Part shown: positions 18,425 through 26,178 of the stretch, in pieces
Position numbering within the stretch: position 1 is the first letter of the stretch
Layout of the letters: each line of letters begins with the position of its first letter
Source: an uncultured Hyphomicrobiales bacterium
Lineage (GTDB): Bacteria; Pseudomonadota; Alphaproteobacteria; Rhizobiales; Beijerinckiaceae
Assembly: GCA_903847605.1 (NCBI GenBank)
Contig: CAINED010000029.1
Location: 1 to 64,000 of the forward strand
Direction: 5' to 3'
Length of the DNA: 64,000 nt
Made by a program: the position numbers and the translations under genes
The notes under the pieces: generated by a model
The model's database searches: none
Seen by the model: only the letters and a program-made list of their open reading frames with translations
What the model was told of the DNA's origin: nothing

Positions 18425-19648
18425 ATGGCGGCGATGACAGCACTTTCGGCTTCCGGCGACTGCGATGTCGCCATTTCGGGCGCGGGGCCGGTCGGCCTAT
18501 GTCTTGCGATGCTGCTGGGCGAGGCGGGCCTTTCCGTCAGGATGTTCGAGACCGATCCTGCGGTGTCCGAGGATTTGCGCGCTTCCACCTTCCATTCGCC
18601 GACGATGGATTTGCTCGAAACGTCCGGCGTCACGGCCGAGCTTCTGGAACGCGGTCTCGTTTGTCCGTCATGGCAAATCAGGCTGCATCCCTCGGGCGAC
18701 CGCGCCGTCTTCGATCTTTCGGTCCTGTCGGGCGACACGAAACATCCCTATCGCCTGCAATGCGAACAGTGGAAGCTGTCGCAGGCCTTGTTGAGGCGCG
18801 TGCAGAAATTAAAGAACGTCGAGATCAATTTCTCGTCCGAAGTGCTTGAAGTCGCCGACAGCGGCGATCACGCCGAGATGACGGTCCGCATCGGCGAGAC
18901 GCGCGAAGTCTTTCGCTCGCGCATTGCCGTCGGCGCCGACGGCGCGCGCAGCATCGTGCGCAAGTCGATGAACCTGCCCTTCGACGGCGAAACCTACCCT
19001 GAAACCACGGTGCTCGTGACGACGCTGTTTCCTTTCGAGGATCATCTCGAAGGCCTTTCCAACGTGACTTACTGCTGGAAGGAGGGCGGCAATTTCAGCC
19101 TGCTGAAAGTGCCGGGCCGCTGGCGCGCTTCGATCTATCCGCGCGAGGATTTACCGATCGAGGATCAACTGACGGAAGACGCCATCGAGGCGAGCCTGCA
19201 GGTGATCGTGCCGCGCAAGGAGCGCTACGAAGTGCTGGACAAGCGGCCCTATCGCGTTCACCAGCGCATCGTGCCGAAATACAATAGCGGCCGGCTTGTG
19301 CTCGCCGGCGATGCGGCGCATCTCAACAGTCCCTCGGGCGGCATGGGTCTCAACGGCGGCATTCACGACGCCTTCGAACTCGCCGCCGCGTTGAAGGATA
19401 TCCTGCAGAAGAATACTTCGCTCGCGCGGCTCGATCTCTACGACCGCCGCCGCCGTCCCGTCGCGCGCGACCAGATCATCGCGCAGGCCGACCGCAATCG
19501 CGCGCGCATGCGCGAGAAGGACCCGGACAAGCGCATCGAAATGCTGCGCGAATTGCAGGCGATCGTGTCGAACAAGGAAAGGCTCTACGCCTATCTCCTG
19601 AAGTCATCGATGATCGAAGGCTTCAGGCAATCGCAGGGGATCACCTGA
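18425..19648 (+). CDS. FAD-dependent aromatic hydroxylase (PHBH/UbiH-like)
   Basis: The family's three flavin fingerprints are present: the N-terminal dinucleotide site ISGAGPVGL, the GADGARS motif after about 165 residues, and LVLAGDAAHLNSPSGGMG near 300, which contacts the FAD ribityl phosphate. Group A hydroxylases of this kind use NAD(P)H and O2 to put a hydroxyl on an activated aromatic or heteroaromatic ring. NicC of nicotinate degradation is one example. The frame is open from TTG 18413; ATG 18425 (MAAMTALS) is a better start. It precedes the maleate-isomerase-like gene by 40 bases, indicating one operon under the candidate GntR site. Confidence 0.87.
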   Translation: MAAMTALSASGDCDVAISGAGPVGLCLAMLLGEAGLSVRMFETDPAVSEDLRASTFHSPTMDLLETSGVTAELLERGLVCPSWQIRLHPSGDRAVFDLSVLSGDTKHPYRLQCEQWKLSQALLRRVQKLKNVEINFSSEVLEVADSGDHAEMTVRIGETREVFRSRIAVGADGARSIVRKSMNLPFDGETYPETTVLVTTLFPFEDHLEGLSNVTYCWKEGGNFSLLKVPGRWRASIYPREDLPIEDQLTEDAIEASLQVIVPRKERYEVLDKRPYRVHQRIVPKYNSGRLVLAGDAAHLNSPSGGMGLNGGIHDAFELAAALKDILQKNTSLARLDLYDRRRRPVARDQIIAQADRNRARMREKDPDKRIEMLRELQAIVSNKERLYAYLLKSSMIEGFRQSQGIT

Positions 19649-19688
19649 GGGATGGCCGGCGCGTAAACGAATTAGCAGGGAGAAGCAG

Positions 19689-20471
19689 ATGTCCGTCGAA
19701 TATGCAGCGCGTGGCCTTATCGGCGTTCTGACGCCGCAGGCGAATACGACGGTCGAGCCGGAATATAACATTCTCACGCCGCCCGGCTATGCGTGGATCA
19801 ATGCACGCATGACGAGCCGTTTCGGCACGATCGAGGAACGTCTCGTCGATTATTTCGGCAATGTTCATTCCTTCCTGCCGCAGTTTGCGAATGCGCCGAT
19901 CCAGTCGATCGCCTTTGCCTGCACGGGCACGTCTTACCTCGCCGGGGTGAAGGACGAGGACCGCGTTCTCAAGGAGATCGAGGAGAAGACCGGCCTGCCG
20001 GCCATGAGCGCAGCGACGTCCGTCTGCAAGGCGCTCAACGTGCTCGGCGCGAAAAAGATCGGGCTCGTTTCGCCCTATGCGGGCAGTCTCGACAAGGCCT
20101 GTCCGCCCTATTGGGAGGAGCGGGGATTCAAGGTTGCGGCCAAGCGCAACGCGGAATGGACGGGCGAGAATTTTCACCCCATCTATTCGCTGAATTCCGA
20201 TGCGGCGCAGGCCTGTCTCGACAAGATGCACGACGACGATCTCGACGCCATCGTGATGCTGGGCACGGGCATGCCGACGCTATCGCCGATTGCGCGCACG
20301 CCCTATGTCGGCCGCGCGCCGGTCATGTCCTGCATGCTCGCTATCGTCTGGGCGAGCGTCGCGGCGGCGGGAGGCTACGAGCCGGACAAGCGCGATCTGC
20401 TCGACTGGATCGAAGGCAAGCATTGGAAAGAACGTATGCACGCCTGGGAGAAGGCGTCAGTGAAGCGGTGA
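19689..20471 (+). CDS. Maleate isomerase / arylmalonate decarboxylase-like protein with one catalytic Cys
   Basis: The 260-residue protein belongs to the Asp/Glu racemase superfamily branch containing maleate cis-trans isomerase. Conserved features are LTPQANTTVEPEY (N19), AFACTGTSYLAG (first catalytic Cys, C78) and VSPYAGSLDKA (Y130). The second cysteine, which in maleate isomerases sits in an SCTNLRT-like motif, is a glycine here (G192 in MLGTGMPTL). Arylmalonate decarboxylase has the mirror arrangement, Gly at the first and Cys at the second position. The enzyme is thus likely to be a decarboxylase, isomerase or racemase with altered stereochemistry, not a standard maleate isomerase. It follows the FAD hydroxylase on the same strand. 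Confidence 0.75.
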   Translation: MSVEYAARGLIGVLTPQANTTVEPEYNILTPPGYAWINARMTSRFGTIEERLVDYFGNVHSFLPQFANAPIQSIAFACTGTSYLAGVKDEDRVLKEIEEKTGLPAMSAATSVCKALNVLGAKKIGLVSPYAGSLDKACPPYWEERGFKVAAKRNAEWTGENFHPIYSLNSDAAQACLDKMHDDDLDAIVMLGTGMPTLSPIARTPYVGRAPVMSCMLAIVWASVAAAGGYEPDKRDLLDWIEGKHWKERMHAWEKASVKR

Positions 20472-20498
20472 GGATTGGCAAGTGCGAGCCAATTCAGC

Positions 20499-20602
20499 CC
20501 TCATGCCGAGTGGCGAGCGAAGCTCGCGTATCGAAGCACGAGGGCGGCGCGCGCAAACCTCGTCCTTCGATACGCCGCCTTCGGCGGCTACTCGGGATGA
20601 GG
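20499..20602. repeat. Long inverted repeat, two 45-base arms (REP-like), between convergent genes
   Basis: Arm 1 (20499-20543) and arm 2 (20558-20602) are near-perfect inverted copies separated by 14 bases. Each arm contains its own short palindrome (GCGAGCGAAGCTCGC in arm 1, GCCGCCTTCGGCGGC in arm 2). It lies exactly between the convergent ends of the isomerase-like gene and leuD, where it could end transcription from both sides. Elements of this look occur as interspersed palindromic repeats in alphaproteobacteria. Confidence 0.8.
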
Positions 20603-20609
20603 TTTGTGT

Positions 20610-21224
20610 TTACCGCTTCGGCAGCGCCCACGTATTTTCGCTTTCGTACTTTGTCGCAAAAGCAGCAATTTCGCCTGCGTGCGCGCGCGTCATGTCGACA
20701 TCGTCCCAGCCATTGATCAATCGCGCTTTCCATTGCATGGGCACATCAAAACTCACGCTGAGATTTCCGGCGACGATGGTTTGCTGGGCGAGGTCGACGC
20801 GCACGGGCAGGCCGGCGAGAACATGAGCGCTTTGCAGGAGCGCATCGGCATCCGCTTCCGACACCGCCGCCGGCAATACGCCATTGCGGATGGAATTGGA
20901 GGCGAAGATGTCGCCGAAAGACGGCGCGATCACGCAAGTGACGCCATAGTCGGCCAGCGCATAGACGGCGGGCTCGCGCGAGGAGCCGCAGCCGAAATTG
21001 CGTTTTGCGATCACGATACGCGCATTGCTGTAGCGCGGATCGTTGAGTGCGAAGTCGCGCGCCTTGCCGTCCTCATCGAAGCGGAAATCGTAGAGCAGAT
21101 ATTGCCCGTAGCCGCCCTCGCTGCGCGGCCGCTTCATGAAGCGCGCCGATATGATCTGGTCCGTATCTATGTTGGCGAGCGGCAGTGGGCAGGCCGCTCC
21201 TTCGAGTGTCCTGAAAGGTTTCAT
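20610..21224 (-). CDS. leuD: 3-isopropylmalate dehydratase-type hydro-lyase, small subunit
   Basis: The 204-residue protein shows the LeuD swivelling domain: NIDTDQIISARFMKR near the start, FGCGSSREPAVYAL in the middle (the serine loop at the active site) and VIAPSFGDIFASNSIRNG. It combines with the large subunit encoded immediately upstream to hydrate or isomerise a hydroxy-dicarboxylic acid. Its ATG overlaps the stop of the large-subunit gene (ATGA), indicating coupled translation. The context is catabolic (a lyase, an isomerase-like enzyme, a GntR regulator), so it may process an alkyl-maleate/malate and not leucine precursors. The sequence alone cannot separate the two. Homologues include LeuD and dimethylmaleate hydratase small subunits. 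Confidence 0.85.
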   Translation of the reverse strand: MKPFRTLEGAACPLPLANIDTDQIISARFMKRPRSEGGYGQYLLYDFRFDEDGKARDFALNDPRYSNARIVIAKRNFGCGSSREPAVYALADYGVTCVIAPSFGDIFASNSIRNGVLPAAVSEADADALLQSAHVLAGLPVRVDLAQQTIVAGNLSVSFDVPMQWKARLINGWDDVDMTRAHAGEIAAFATKYESENTWALPKR

Positions 21225-22636
21225 GGCTTGCGTCCCGCGAGCAGGGGGCGAACGTCCGTGAGGCGCCCTGTGAGCGCAGCGGCGGCAGCCATGGCGGGCG
21301 AAACGAGATGCGTGCGCGCGCCCGGTCCCTGTCGTCCCTTGAAATTGCGGTTCGATGTCGAAGCGCAGCGCTGGCCGGGCTCGACGATGTCGCCGTTCAT
21401 GCCGACGCACATCGAGCAGCCCGAGGCTTCCCACGAGAGACCGGCTTCCACGAAAACTTTGTCCAGTCCTTCCTGTTCCGCCTGTTGCTTGATGAGCATG
21501 GAGCCGGGCGAAACGAGGCCGGGGACGACAGCCCGCCGACCGGCGAGCACGGCTGCGGCGGCGCGCAGGTCCTCGATGCGGCTGTTGGTGCAGGAGCCGA
21601 TGAAGACGCGGTCGATGGAGATATCGCTCATGGCCATTTTGGGCCGCAGGCCCATATATTCGAGCGCAGCGCGGACGCCCTGCGCTTTCGTTTCATCTTC
21701 GATGTCTGCAGGATCGGGCAAGCGCGCGCCGATGGGCAGCGCCTGTTCGGGGCTCGTGCCCCATGTCGCGGTGGGAGTCATCGCCGCGGCGTCGAAGGCC
21801 ATTTCCGCGTTGAAGACGGCGTCTTCGTCGGATGGCAGCTTTCGCCATTCTTCGACAGCGCGCTCGAACAACTCGCCGTGCGGCGCATGAGGACGCCCTT
21901 CGATATAAGCAAACGTCTTTTCATCGGGTGCGACGATGCCGAGGCGCGATCCCGCCTCGATGGAGAGATTGCACAGCGTCATGCGCGCCTCGATGGAGAG
22001 CGCACGCACGGCATCCCCGGCATATTCGATGGCGTGTCCGGTCGCGCCGCCGCTGCCAAGGCCCGCGATGACATTCAGCGCGAGATCTTTCGCACTCACG
22101 CCTTCGGGCAGTTGGCCGCTGACACTGACACGCATCTTCTTCGGCCGCTTCTGCCAGATCGTCTGCGTCATCAGCACATGCGCCACCTCGGAAGCGCCGA
22201 TGCCGAAAGCGTAAGCGCCGAGCGCGCCATGGGTCGAGGTATGGCTGTCGCCGCAGACGATGAGGAGGCCGGGGAGCGTCAGCCCCTGTTCGGGCATGAC
22301 GACATGCACGATGCCTTGCTGCGCATCGTCGAGACCGAACAGGCTGACCCGATGGCGCGCCGTATTCTGCTCGAGAAGATCGATCATGTTGCGGATTTCG
22401 GCGGAAGCGCCGCGGCTCTCGCGCTGGCGCGTCGGCACGTAGTGATCGGCGATGCCGAATGTCAGATCGGGCCGCGCAACCTCGGCCTTGCGTGCGGCGA
22501 CCTGGCCGAATCCGTGGTTCGACCCCTCATGCACGTAGTGCCGGTCGATCCAGAGGAGGGTGTCTCCGTCCTCGCGTTCGAGAATGGCGTGGGCGTTCCA
22601 GATTTTCTCGATGATGGTGAGCGGCCGCGCAGCCAA
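21221..22636 (-). CDS. leuC: 3-isopropylmalate dehydratase-type hydro-lyase, large [4Fe-4S] subunit
   Basis: About 471 residues of the aconitase superfamily, standard length for LeuC. Visible motifs are IEKIWNAHAIL, VCGDSHTSTHGALGAYAFGI, FIGSCTNSRIEDLR and CSMCVGMNGD; the cysteines in the last two bind the [4Fe-4S] cluster that activates substrate. The frame opens at GTG 22648, but a GGAGGA ribosome-binding site overlapping it favours TTG at 22636. It is the first gene of a leuC-leuD pair diverging from the GntR gene, with the candidate operator in the 50-base gap. Either leucine biosynthesis or hydration of a substituted maleate in the neighbouring pathway is possible; the context favours the latter. 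Confidence 0.87.
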   Translation of the reverse strand: MAARPLTIIEKIWNAHAILEREDGDTLLWIDRHYVHEGSNHGFGQVAARKAEVARPDLTFGIADHYVPTRQRESRGASAEIRNMIDLLEQNTARHRVSLFGLDDAQQGIVHVVMPEQGLTLPGLLIVCGDSHTSTHGALGAYAFGIGASEVAHVLMTQTIWQKRPKKMRVSVSGQLPEGVSAKDLALNVIAGLGSGGATGHAIEYAGDAVRALSIEARMTLCNLSIEAGSRLGIVAPDEKTFAYIEGRPHAPHGELFERAVEEWRKLPSDEDAVFNAEMAFDAAAMTPTATWGTSPEQALPIGARLPDPADIEDETKAQGVRAALEYMGLRPKMAMSDISIDRVFIGSCTNSRIEDLRAAAAVLAGRRAVVPGLVSPGSMLIKQQAEQEGLDKVFVEAGLSWEASGCSMCVGMNGDIVEPGQRCASTSNRNFKGRQGPGARTHLVSPAMAAAAALTGRLTDVRPLLAGRKP

Positions 22637-22680
22637 GCCTTCCTCCACAAGCCGCCTATAGGCTTACTTGACGATGTGTC

Positions 22681-22690
22681 GTTGTCTTAT
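22681..22690 (+). promoter_or_regulatory. Candidate GntR operator copy 2 (GTTGTCTTAT) in the leuC/GntR divergent promoter
   Basis: The ten-base word also found upstream of the FAD hydroxylase sits here between the leuC-type gene and the divergent regulator gene, directly before the regulator's ATG. The following bases (AAGCTATAC) continue an AT-rich half-palindrome. A repressor bound here would control both the hydro-lyase operon and its own operon. Confidence 0.5.
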
Positions 22691-22701
22691 AAGCTATACA
22701 T

Positions 22702-23511
22702 ATGTCCGTTCATTCGCCAGACAAAGAAAGCGCCAGTTTTTCGATGGCCGGACCCGATCTTTCCAAGACGCGCATGGTCTATCTGGGCCTGCGAGACCGC
22801 ATCAATAGCGGCGCTTTCGGCAAGGCGGGCGGGCTTCCCGGGGAGCAGGCGCTTGCCGCCGAATACGGCGTTTCGCGCGTTACGTTGCGGCGCGCGCTGG
22901 CGGCGCTTGCTGCCGACGGATTGATCGACCGGCGTCGCGGCGCGGGCACGTTCCTCAACGAAAGTGGCGCGCCGAAGCCGGTCGTATCCGATCTCACCGA
23001 TGTTCTCGCCCATCTGGTGGAGATGGGGCGCAGCACGAAAGTGTGTTTGCTCGATTGCGTCATGGTCGATCCGTCGCCGATGATCGCGAGCGCACTGAAG
23101 CTCACGCCGGGCGTGCGCACGCAGCTTTCGCGCCGCATGCGTCTCATCGACGGAGAGCCGTTCTCGTTCCTCGTCGCCCACGTGCCCGAACGGCTCGCCA
23201 ATACCTATTCGGTCGACGAACTTTCGCGCGAGCCATTGCTCTCCTTGCTCGAGCGCGCATCGGCGACGGTCGACAGCGCCGTGCAGGAAATCGGCGCGGA
23301 ACTCGCCGCGCCCGATGTTGCGGCGGCGCTTGGTGTCGAAGCTGGCGCGCCACTCCTCACGATGACGCGAGTGACCTTCGATGTGAACGGCGAGGGCATC
23401 GAGCATCTGCGCGCGCTTTACCGCCCCGATCGTTATTCGATCCGGATGGATTTGCGGCGTATTCACAAGGGCGGCAAGCGTCGCTGGATGCCGGAGGCGA
23501 AATGGCAGTGA
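22702..23511 (+). CDS. GntR-family transcriptional regulator (HutC/UbiC-type ligand domain)
   Basis: The N-terminal winged helix is clear: VYLGLRDRINSGAFG, then LPGEQALAAEYGVSRVTLRR, the recognition helix, and ADGLIDRRRGAGTF for the wing. The C-terminal 160 residues match the UTRA/HutC ligand-binding domain (RRMRLIDGEPFSFLVAHVP, LLTMTRVTFDVNGEGIEHL), which binds a pathway metabolite. The start at 22702 has no ribosome-binding site and abuts the candidate operator; ATG 22744 (MAGPDLSKTRM) is a possible true start. Its stop overlaps the lyase gene, placing regulator, lyase and hydrolase on one transcript. It likely represses the island until a dicarboxylic acid inducer appears. Confidence 0.87.
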   Translation: MSVHSPDKESASFSMAGPDLSKTRMVYLGLRDRINSGAFGKAGGLPGEQALAAEYGVSRVTLRRALAALAADGLIDRRRGAGTFLNESGAPKPVVSDLTDVLAHLVEMGRSTKVCLLDCVMVDPSPMIASALKLTPGVRTQLSRRMRLIDGEPFSFLVAHVPERLANTYSVDELSREPLLSLLERASATVDSAVQEIGAELAAPDVAAALGVEAGAPLLTMTRVTFDVNGEGIEHLRALYRPDRYSIRMDLRRIHKGGKRRWMPEAKWQ

Positions 23512-24377
23512 CATCGCTGTGCGAGAGAATAGCGAAGCCGTCCATTGTCGTCGCGCCCGGCGTCTATGATGCACTCACCGCTTCCATTGCTGAAAGCTGC
23601 GGTTTCGAGGCGCTCTATCTGTCTGGCGCGGGCATTGCCTATACGAAGCTCGGACGGCCGGATATCGGCCTCGTTTCGATGAGCGAAGTGGCGGATACGC
23701 TGACGCATATCTGCGAGCGCGTGAGGACGCCTGTCATCGTCGATGCCGATACGGGCTATGGCAATGCGCTGAACGTGCAACGCACCGTCAAACTGTTCGA
23801 GAAGGCCGGAGCTTCGGCCATCCAGCTCGAGGACCAGACCTTTCCCAAGCGGTGCGGGCATCTCAACGGCAAAATGCTCGTCGACGCCAGGGAAATGGCG
23901 GGCAAGATTCGTGCGGCGGTCGATGCGCGCGCCAGCGATAACACGCTGATCATCGCACGCACGGATGCGGTTGCTGTCGACGGGTTCGAAGCGGCCGTCG
24001 AGCGCGCCAACATGTTTCTCGAAGCGGGCGCTGATATTCTCTTCATCGAAGCGCCGCGCTCGCAATCGCAACTGGGCGAGATCACCTCAAAGTTTGCAGG
24101 TCGCGCCCCGCTTATGGCCAATATGGTGGAAGGCGGGGCGACGCCTGTGCTGCCAGCGCAGCAGTTGGAAAGGCTCGGCTTCCGTCTCGTTATCTTTCCG
24201 GGCGGCATCGTTCGCGCGCTTGCGCGTACAGCCACGGATTTTTATACGGCGCTGAAGCGCGATGGGACCAGCGACGCCATGCGCAACAGCATGTATGATT
24301 TCGACGGGCTCAACGAACTCCTGGGAACTGCGGGCATCCTTGCGCATGGCAAGTCCTACGAGGACGGCGCGCCGTGA
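23502..24377 (+). CDS. Isocitrate lyase/PEP mutase superfamily lyase (2,3-dimethylmalate lyase-like)
   Basis: The 291-residue protein is a TIM-barrel of the isocitrate lyase/PEP mutase superfamily. Catalytic landmarks are YLSGAGIAYTKLG, the metal-binding DADTGYG (D81, D83), the QLEDQ segment and KRCGH at 116-120, whose Cys is the acid in C-C lyases (methylisocitrate, dimethylmalate lyases) and is normally absent from phosphonate mutases. It should split a substituted malate into pyruvate or another keto acid plus a small acid. The gene overlaps the GntR stop by ten bases and the following gene by four. Pairing with a LeuCD-type hydratase is the arrangement expected for alkylmaleate to alkylmalate to cleavage products. 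Confidence 0.83.
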   Translation: MAVTSLCERIAKPSIVVAPGVYDALTASIAESCGFEALYLSGAGIAYTKLGRPDIGLVSMSEVADTLTHICERVRTPVIVDADTGYGNALNVQRTVKLFEKAGASAIQLEDQTFPKRCGHLNGKMLVDAREMAGKIRAAVDARASDNTLIIARTDAVAVDGFEAAVERANMFLEAGADILFIEAPRSQSQLGEITSKFAGRAPLMANMVEGGATPVLPAQQLERLGFRLVIFPGGIVRALARTATDFYTALKRDGTSDAMRNSMYDFDGLNELLGTAGILAHGKSYEDGAP

Positions 24378-24988
24378 CGTCGCAGGCTCCTTTCGATGCG
24401 GCGCGCACGGCGCTTGTGATCGTCGACCTGCAGAATGATTTTCTGCATCCTGACGGCGCCTATGCGCGCGGCGGATTGAAGAACGACGACATTGCAGCCT
24501 TGCCCGCGAGATTGAAACCGTTGGCTGAAGCCCTGCGCCAGCGCGGCGGCTGGATTGTTTCGACCCATTTTACGCTCGTGCCCGGGCGTGGCGGGGAGCC
24601 GATCATCTCGCCGCACTTGCTGCAATTGCGGCCCTTTCTGCGCAAAGGCGACTTCGCGCCTGATACGTGGGGCCATGCCCTTGTCGACGAACTTGCGCCT
24701 GCCGATCTCAGCGTCGAGAAGGTCGCCTATTCCGCCTTCTACATGACGCGTCTCGAATGGCTATTGAGAAAATGCAGAATCGAGAGGCTGATCGTAGGTG
24801 GCATTGTCACCAATGGCGGTGTCGCATCGACAGTGCGCGATGCGCATGTGCGCGATATCGACGTGACGGTTCTAGAAGACGGGTGTGCGACGTTTTCGCG
24901 CGAGATGCATCGCGTCTCGATCGAGGCGCTGCGGCCGGTCGCCCGCATTGCTTCGGTGGAAGAGATGCTGCGCGAAGTCGCGCCGTGA
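24374..24988 (+). CDS. Isochorismatase-like hydrolase lacking the catalytic cysteine
   Basis: This 204-residue alpha/beta protein belongs to the isochorismatase-like hydrolase family. The catalytic Asp is D18 (VIVDLQNDF) and the Lys is K116 (VEKVAYSAF). The usual nucleophilic Cys of amidases in the family (TN-x-CVxST) is replaced by glycine at residue 149 in VTNGGVAST. True isochorismatases such as EntB and PhzD also have Gly there and hydrolyse vinyl ethers without a covalent intermediate. So this enzyme is unlikely to be a NicF-type amidase and may cleave an enol ether or another non-amide bond. It starts with a GTG overlapping the lyase stop (GTGA). Confidence 0.8.
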   Translation: MTSQAPFDAARTALVIVDLQNDFLHPDGAYARGGLKNDDIAALPARLKPLAEALRQRGGWIVSTHFTLVPGRGGEPIISPHLLQLRPFLRKGDFAPDTWGHALVDELAPADLSVEKVAYSAFYMTRLEWLLRKCRIERLIVGGIVTNGGVASTVRDAHVRDIDVTVLEDGCATFSREMHRVSIEALRPVARIASVEEMLREVAP

Positions 24989-25017
24989 CGCGTCCTGACG
25001 CTAAGATTGAATCATCA

Positions 25018-26031
25018 TTACTGCCAGGTCGCGAAAGCCATGCCGCTGCCGGTGCCGGCTTCAGAGCGATAGCAGGGCACATAGTCGAGCAGGTCCATTT
25101 CCAGATTTGTCTCGGAAATGATGCCCGCCAGCACGATCCAGTTCTTGATTTCCGACGTGCCGGAACGGAAGTGAATATCGGGCTCGTTGCAGAGCGTTTT
25201 CCAGTCGCGCGCCTTCATCGCGTCGAGCAGACGGCGGTCCATCGCCTCGTCGATGACGAAATGCGTCACGCCGCCCGAACCCGCAACAGCGACGCGTTCC
25301 TTGCCAGGCCATGACTTGATCGCGCGGGCGATGGCGCGGCCGAGATCGAAACAGCGCTGCGGCGTCGGCTGGTTCGGCGGATAATAAGTGTTGACCGCTG
25401 CCGGGATGAGCGGAATGGGTTTCGAGTTCAGCACGCGGCGATAGATGAAGCCGTGCGAGTGGCCGAGCTGGCGCATGACGCCATTGTCGTTCGGCTGTTC
25501 GCCGAGCGCGGTGATATCGAAATTGTCGTTGACGCAGCCCTTGATGATATGCGCGGCGAGATCTTGCGGGCAGGGATAAATCTCGTCCGTCGGCGGATGA
25601 TAGATCTGCATGGCGTAGCCATTGCCCTGCGAAATCTTGTCTTGCTTTTCTTCGTCGGTCAGCGTGCGGTTGAACACTTCCTTGCCGTGGAAGATGGAGA
25701 AGGCCGGCTGGATGTCGTTCTTGAACCATTCGTGGTGATCGTCTCCAACGATCAGCAGCGCATCGGGATTGCAGGCGATCACGCGGCGGCCGACTTCGTC
25801 GAGTTCCTTCTGGCAGCGCGCGTGACGTTCGCGGCGCACCTCGATGGTGTTCTGCTTCTCGTAACCGTCGTTCTTGCGCAGTTCGTAAAGCTGTTCGAAA
25901 TTATAGGTCCCTGCGCCGAGGACGAGTTCGGGATTGCGGCGGTCGACATTGGCGCGCAGATCCCATTGTTCCGGCGGCGTCGCCAACAGCGGTCCATGCG
26001 ACGTGCCAAATCCCATGACGATCTCGGCCAT
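25018..26031 (-). CDS. Class III (LigB-type) extradiol dioxygenase-like protein
   Basis: The 337-residue protein matches the catalytic subunit family of protocatechuate 4,5-dioxygenase and gallate dioxygenase. The N-terminal MGFGTSHGPLL supplies a probable iron ligand (H12). LIVGDDHHEWF (H99/H100) and LGHSHGFIYRR give further conserved histidines, and VAGSGGVTHFVID is the usual C-terminal block. These Fe(II) enzymes open rings between or beside two hydroxyls. The start ATG at 26031 begins the conserved MAEIVMGFG sequence; a slightly upstream frame extension is not needed. It is the last gene of the minus-strand operon, about 150 bases after the alpha/beta hydrolase, with a small palindrome in the gap. 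Confidence 0.85.
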   Translation of the reverse strand: MAEIVMGFGTSHGPLLATPPEQWDLRANVDRRNPELVLGAGTYNFEQLYELRKNDGYEKQNTIEVRRERHARCQKELDEVGRRVIACNPDALLIVGDDHHEWFKNDIQPAFSIFHGKEVFNRTLTDEEKQDKISQGNGYAMQIYHPPTDEIYPCPQDLAAHIIKGCVNDNFDITALGEQPNDNGVMRQLGHSHGFIYRRVLNSKPIPLIPAAVNTYYPPNQPTPQRCFDLGRAIARAIKSWPGKERVAVAGSGGVTHFVIDEAMDRRLLDAMKARDWKTLCNEPDIHFRSGTSEIKNWIVLAGIISETNLEMDLLDYVPCYRSEAGTGSGMAFATWQ

Positions 26032-26134
26032 TCGGGCTCTCCCCAAGCTATTTTTCAATTACATCGTGTCCGCCAGCGCGGAAGTGGCGGCACAATGATA
26101 TGGATTTTTGTGCAAGGCAAGACGGAGCTTCGAT

Positions 26135-26151
26135 ATTGGAATCAATCCAAT
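26135..26151. promoter_or_regulatory. Palindrome upstream of the LigB-type dioxygenase gene
   Basis: ATTGGA and TCCAAT, six-base arms separated by five bases, lie about 105 bases upstream of the dioxygenase start on the minus strand. The gap of 147 bases between this gene and the alpha/beta hydrolase is the longest in the operon, so a separate promoter or operator is possible. No repeat of the site was noticed elsewhere in the window. Confidence 0.3.
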
Positions 26152-26178
26152 TCCAGCATTGCCGCCATCGCCGGAAGG

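Noticed and set aside
21308-22924. A 538-codon plus-strand frame opposite leuC
   Set aside because: Antisense to leuC and running into the GntR gene in another frame; no plausible protein.
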